From: Erigeron canadensis
Lineage: Eukaryota > Streptophyta > Magnoliopsida > Asterales > Asteraceae
Assembly: GCF_010389155.1 (NCBI RefSeq)
Contig: NC_057767.1
Coordinates: 6,555,765 to 6,619,764, forward strand
Length of the DNA stretch: 64,000 nt
Direction of reading: 5' to 3'
Shown one piece after another: positions 59,701-64,000 of the stretch; the stretch's first letter is position 1; each line of letters begins with the position of its first letter. The notes beneath the pieces are model-generated. The model had not been told where the DNA came from. It saw only the letters and a program-made list of their open reading frames with translations, and did no database searches. A program made the translations under genes and the position numbers.

Positions 59701-62593
59701 AAATAAGCAAAAAAAAAAGCGCATAACATCCAAAGAATCTAACCTCATCACGAGTTGGTACATTATTAAAAGCTAGAGCTTTTGCCGAGTCAAACAACCT
59801 GAAATACAAAGTAATTTAATTGATAATCACTATCATCTTAGAATAAAATAACTTGGCTTTATTTGCTGACCTGTCTAAATGTTCTTCTAGCTTGAACACT
59901 TTCCCTTTATAAATTCTTAGTCCTTCCCATACCGAATCACCACCTTGGACAACCGAGTCAAATACTGATACCTTTAAGGTCACAGAGAAACAATAAGAGT
60001 ATGATATTTTTTTAAATTATAGTCTTTATAGATGGATGTTATGGGTGTACCATTGCACTGTCACGGGGTAAAATTTCATCACCAACCCACACAAGAAGCT
60101 TTTCGTTGGCAGGAACTGGAAGAGATGGTTTTGGAAGCTTGGGAAATCTTTTTTGTCTTGCATGACTCCTTAGCATGTTATAGAAGGGTAAACTTTGCTC
60201 CAGCAAGTCATAAAGCGATTGCGGAAATGGCTAAAATGGGAAAAACTGAAACTAAATGAGATTCAAAAGAAATAGAAACTTCTACTTCACTAACTGGTCT
60301 TTTTCGTACCGTTCGAATATTTATACTTCATCTTATCCTAGAAATCAAAACCAAATAGAGGGTTTTCTACCAACTTCATAAGCATGACTTACATACCGGA
60401 CGATATTTTATAGATTGCGAAAATCCTGTAGATTTGTGCACACTTTTGTACCACCATGGAGCCCAAAGGCCATCAACAGATTTTGGACCAGCTTCCCATC
60501 TGGATATATATAGACAAGGCATAAAATGATTTATATCTATATATGAACTTGATGAACCTGTCTAAATGACATTAGCACTATTCTCATATATAATTTCATG
60601 AAAAATGAATATTTTCAACAAGTTTCAGTTTTAAGATATATTAGGCTTGGCTGTAACAAAGAAATTAGTCAAATTACATGCCGGTCTACAAGTCCAATGA
60701 GATGATACAAAGTTAAAAGAAGCATTATCTCTGCTTGTAGACACTGGGCACATAGTTGTGAACTACAATTACACCACTGCCTTTTACATGTAGCGCCCAT
60801 TTTAGGTGGGAATATTGACCCATTTACTTAGAAATGAGTAAATTTGGGTGGTTGTAATTTTATATTTGTCCGGTTAAATTGGTGGAAAGTCACCCTTGGT
60901 GTAAGTTTAATGCATAATCTCTCATTAACTCACTTTATTTTAAAATAGCACATTTGAGACACATTTACTACCAAAACTGTTTAGCTTTTTGGTCCAAAGT
61001 GTTTTGGGTCAGCCCAACCCATCCAAATACATCTGTTTTACCTAAACCTGCTATGACCCATTACCCAACATGTCCATTTTTCACATCCATGAAACCATAC
61101 AAGCTACTTTCACATAAGTATCTAAAAGTAACAGCTAACCATTACAACAATGACATACCTGAGCATTGAAGCCTGAAATGGGATATCAAGATCTTCACAA
61201 AGTCCACGTAAGGCAGCCTGCATGCGAAGTAAAACCAGAGAGACAAAAAATTTAAATATCGACAAATAACAATAGAAACGGACGCTGTACAAACCCTTAG
61301 TTTCAGGGTAAAAATACACGATTGAATTAGTTATGGACCTATGGTTCTGAACTACAAAGTTTTAATATCAATAGAAATGCATAAGAACAGCTTAATAATA
61401 TTAATGATGTGTGTTGATAAATGAATGGAGAACCTCCGGGTCTTCTTGAAGTTGAGCTGCATCGATAATAGGAGGGGGATTCCCTGCTGCACAAAGTTCA
61501 CTGTATACAGAAACCAGGTCTGCCAAGCCCAGTTCATGGAAGGATGATGGGACAACCTTGTCAAACGATTGCTGGTAACAAAAACAATAAATAACTTAAT
61601 ATCAACTTAGAAGTTGAAACCCGTTTTTCTGGTTCTTAAATTCGAGGTAGACTATTGTCACAAAAATATGAAGCGTACCAATATATCAAGGGGATTCCGA
61701 ATCAATATAAAGTGTTTTCCATTCTTTATCAACTCATCACTTAAGCCAGGAAGATTTTGTTTTGCTATATGCTGCAAAAACAATGCTATGGGCTCATTAA
61801 AAGGGACAATAGCAAATAGTATGTAACAAAAATATCAAGTATGCAGCATAATGGTGTTTGATTCTACTTCCTAAATTAGTTGTAATCAATTTGGTATGTT
61901 TTTAATTTCAAGTGAGTTGAACTTGGAGTTTAAGTTATTGATCCTTTAAAATAAGAGTCATATGTTAGGTTTTTGTTGAGGTCAAGAAAAAAGTGATCGC
62001 TAATGAGAGTCGCTTTATAAGTATCTCCTCCGGTTATACAATCATGTCAAGGGTCGATTATTGTAATCTAACCTATAGATGAGCATTGTGAGAGATTTCT
62101 ATAGTGTTGAGAGAGCCTCCATTCTTGTAAACCCATTTATATAGTGATTTGTAGTTGTCGATTAGGCTTAACAACCCAAAGCAAGTATATCCTTGTGTCA
62201 TTTGCTTTTTCTGTTTTTCCATCGTTGACTATATTTGTGTGCTGATTTCTTTGTTTGTGGTGATCGATCTCAACACATCAACTACAACTAAAACCTGAAA
62301 CAAGAATAAAGAACTAATTACCTTACAATAACGATACTTCTTTTCTCCCGGACCATAAATGATGTTCCTCACAACCTTATTTCCGTCAGGCTCCTGTGAA
62401 TTTCAAAAACAAAAAGTAAGACACAATGGGCTTAGCACTTCATAGACTGATATTGTATTAACATCTACGGTTAAAAAAAGGAATATGTAATTACCATTGT
62501 TGAAAGAAGTTCTTCTCTATACGGCCTATCAGCCCCTGTCACCCTTAAATAGTGTGCATATAGAGGTTCATCAAGAACTTCTGTATCATCCCT
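56731..62593 (-). CDS. BCAL: Branched-chain aminotransferase-like protein: sulfotransferase-like + class IV aminotransferase (first exon not found)
   Basis: Seventeen minus-strand exons join in one frame (1581 nt, 526 codons): 62593-62495, 62393-62322, 61771-61679, 61571-61434, 61217-61159, 60499-60397, 60230-60051, 59971-59871, 59798-59744, 59656-59518, 58973-58888, 58612-58559, 58485-58402, 58310-58239, 58141-58061, 57953-57918, 56859-56731. The N-terminal part resembles a sulfotransferase (LDEPLYAHYLRVTG, KHFILIRNPLDIL, LWAPWWYKSVHKSTGF). The C-terminal part is a fold-type IV PLP aminotransferase (SVWEGLRIYKGK, SLTRGKKVTSGMSP, VSETNATN, GTMGELSP), with the PLP lysine in DSKIHHNNLLNNIL at about 58600. 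Arabidopsis BCAL1/BCAL2 share this fusion. About 28 residues are missing at the start, where the P-loop-like segment lies; the exon begins with an acceptor (GTCAG|AGG). Substrate is unknown. Confidence 0.9.
57297..57709 (-). mobile_element. Non-autonomous Helitron in a BCAL intron
   Basis: Plus-strand left edge A|CGAGAGTAAGTACCCGCGTG, a minus-strand 3' hairpin (CCGCAACACGCGGG). The right edge CTTTATAATATAGTATAGA, read on minus, is TCTATACTATATTATAAAG, a standard Helitron 5' end, bordered by the A^T target. It lies in the last intron of the BCAL gene (56860-57917). Confidence 0.7.
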
Positions 62594-62964
62594 CTGACGA
62601 ATATAAATTGTGAGAAAATTATTTTTTCAACACTACTTATTCGGACAAATCCATGTACCATGTTGGCTAATGCAAGAAATTAATGTATGCATATAATTTT
62701 ATGACATAATCTCTGCCACTATTCATCAGCTTTCTCTCTACAAAAACACCCCAAGAACACCCCTCCTTATACTACCACTTCTTCCCCACTTCTTCCACTA
62801 TTCATCCATTATTTAGTTTTTATAGTTTTATTAATAATAATAACAAATCTTATATAAATTTAAACAAAATCTAGATCAAAAATTAGGGTTTAAAAGTAAA
62901 ATTTTAAAACTATAAAAACTATTTCGTAAATAACTTAAAGTTGAGGGGCTAAAAACAAAATTTA

Positions 62965-63125
62965 ATATTATATTATATATAATATAATACGGATCGAGCA
63001 TCTTCTTCCTATGTCTATATATATATATACACACCTATATATATATACTACACACACATCACACACACCTGCACACACACACACTACATAATATATGTAT
63101 ATATATCCTGCACACACACTACATA
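62965..63125. repeat. TA and CA microsatellites
   Basis: Runs of TATATATA and ACACACAC alternate, interrupted by short unique segments such as CCTGCACACACAC, which occurs twice. Confidence 0.8.
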
Positions 63126-63157
63126 CAAAACTGCAAAAAGTTTTTTTTTTTTTAATT

Positions 63158-63547
63158 TTAAAAGCTAACAAATTCGAGTTCGGGACCCACTAGCAAGCAA
63201 GAATGCGCATCTATAGTTGGAACAAACGGTCCGGACGCGGGAATGGACGCTGCCGTGCTACTAGCGTCTGTTTTTGGTGATGCGTCGGCCGCACCAAGGA
63301 AGTAGCTATAAGGACCGGCCTTATAGAGTAGTTTTAGAAAGTAATCATCCTCTGATAATTGACTACTTGGTGACCAAATAGGTTCGAAAATCCAACAAAA
63401 TGATATGGCAAAGCTACATGACAACGCAATGTACGCACTATTCAATGTATAACCGATATAGGTAACACACTTTGAGCAACAGAGTTGGTTGCCATTTCTT
63501 TCCAAATATGCAAGTTGTTGTATGAAACGGAATAATTTTTTTGGCAA
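63158..63547 (-). other. Unassigned open frame (129 codons)
   Basis: The frame has a hydrophobic stretch (SAYIALSCSFAISFCWIF) and a C-terminal part rich in Ala, Ser and Pro (ADASPKTDASSTAASIPASG). GC content is higher here than around it. I recognise no family. It could be a captured gene fragment or a terminal exon of an unseen gene. No start or splice evidence favours a real gene. Confidence 0.2.
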
Positions 63548-64000
63548 CTAGTAGTATACCGCGCGATGCAATGATACGGTATACAAAAAACGTTGCTTAT
63601 ATGTGGTGGTAGACACAACAGCAATAGGTGGTGGTAATTATGTTCGCAATTTTTGCATCGACGAACCATTAGTAGGGACTCTTTATTCATTTGACTCATT
63701 ATCACTCACATCAATGACTTCTTTCCATTTCCAATTAATCAAATTAATTTTCCATTTTCATTTTTTGGCTAGCAAGCATGTAGTGATTCATGATATCGTC
63801 TTGTAAATCATATCAAATTGCAAGAGCCATGAAGGTGTAAATATGGACTCAACTTGTATAAATTAAGAAGATGGTCCGTGAATCTTGTAAATAAAACAAG
63901 TATTAAAGTAAAACAAATAAAACATTATGTATCTATGCACTGAAGATCACCGTGCATCATGAAAATCATTATGCATCAATTGGTTCGTGAATCTAAGTGC

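Larger units (their letters stand above)
62594..64000. other. Upstream part of BCAL; no first exon recognised
   Basis: I searched this stretch for the expected short first exon on the minus strand and saw none. It contains alternating TA/CA microsatellites at about 62965-63120 and a minus-strand open frame at 63158-63547 of unknown nature (listed separately). Confidence 0.4.

Noticed and set aside
60032..60259. Plus-strand frame with M/V/W-rich protein
   Set aside because: It is antisense to BCAL exon 60051-60230, which fits the aminotransferase frame and splice sites exactly.

Overview
This is a window of plant nuclear DNA: AT-rich, with intron-containing genes using GT-AG sites, a plastid ferrochelatase, an organelle-type PPR protein, a terpene synthase fragment and dense transposon debris. 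It is a eudicot. Gene content would fit an asterid such as a daisy-family species, but that is inference from general resemblance. Exons were placed by hand by matching reading frame, splice sites and remembered family conservation; no search was run.

Layout. 0-5 kb holds a non-autonomous Helitron with repeated 5' ends (280-1016), two adjacent SINEs in opposite orientation, each with perfect target duplications (1534-2022), a small MITE (2495-2685), and the last four exons of a TPS-g-like terpene synthase without its first exons (3357-4936). 6.9-9.4 kb holds an unknown 228-residue protein (minus) and a membrane-anchored RING-H2 protein. 11.1-15.8 kb is a nine-exon FC1-type ferrochelatase with a Helitron in intron 2 and one GC-AG intron. 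16.6-18.6 kb is an intronless PPR gene. 21.1-23.5 kb (minus) is a small INO80 subunit IES6/YL1-C gene.

25.6-42.5 kb is one host gene of the Myb/SANT-like class, split by a 15.5-kb Ty3/Gypsy Tat-lineage retrotransposon (26272-41775). The two 513-bp LTRs and the 5-bp target duplication are intact, and the insertion lies inside a coding exon. The retroelement carries its own insertions: a 3.4-kb hAT transposon with a broken transposase (26916-30363) and a probable 1.5-kb solo LTR of another family (30776-32309). Gag and pol are damaged by stops and frameshifts. An intron-bearing antisense gene lies between integrase and the 3' LTR.

44.4-46.6 kb is a two-exon DC1-domain (Cys/His-rich) protein. 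47.7-55.2 kb is a seven-exon protein with two KH domains and a Gly/Pro/Gln/Tyr-rich tail; its first intron holds Helitron copies and a long-TIR DNA element. 56.7-62.6 kb (minus) is a branched-chain aminotransferase-like gene (BCAL): a sulfotransferase-like N-terminal half fused to a class IV aminotransferase, 17 exons visible with the first exon not found in the window.

The genes are unrelated housekeeping or regulatory loci with no sign of a cluster or shared pathway. The most informative structure is the layered transposon history at 25.6-42.5 kb and the antisense, spliced gene inside the retrotransposon.
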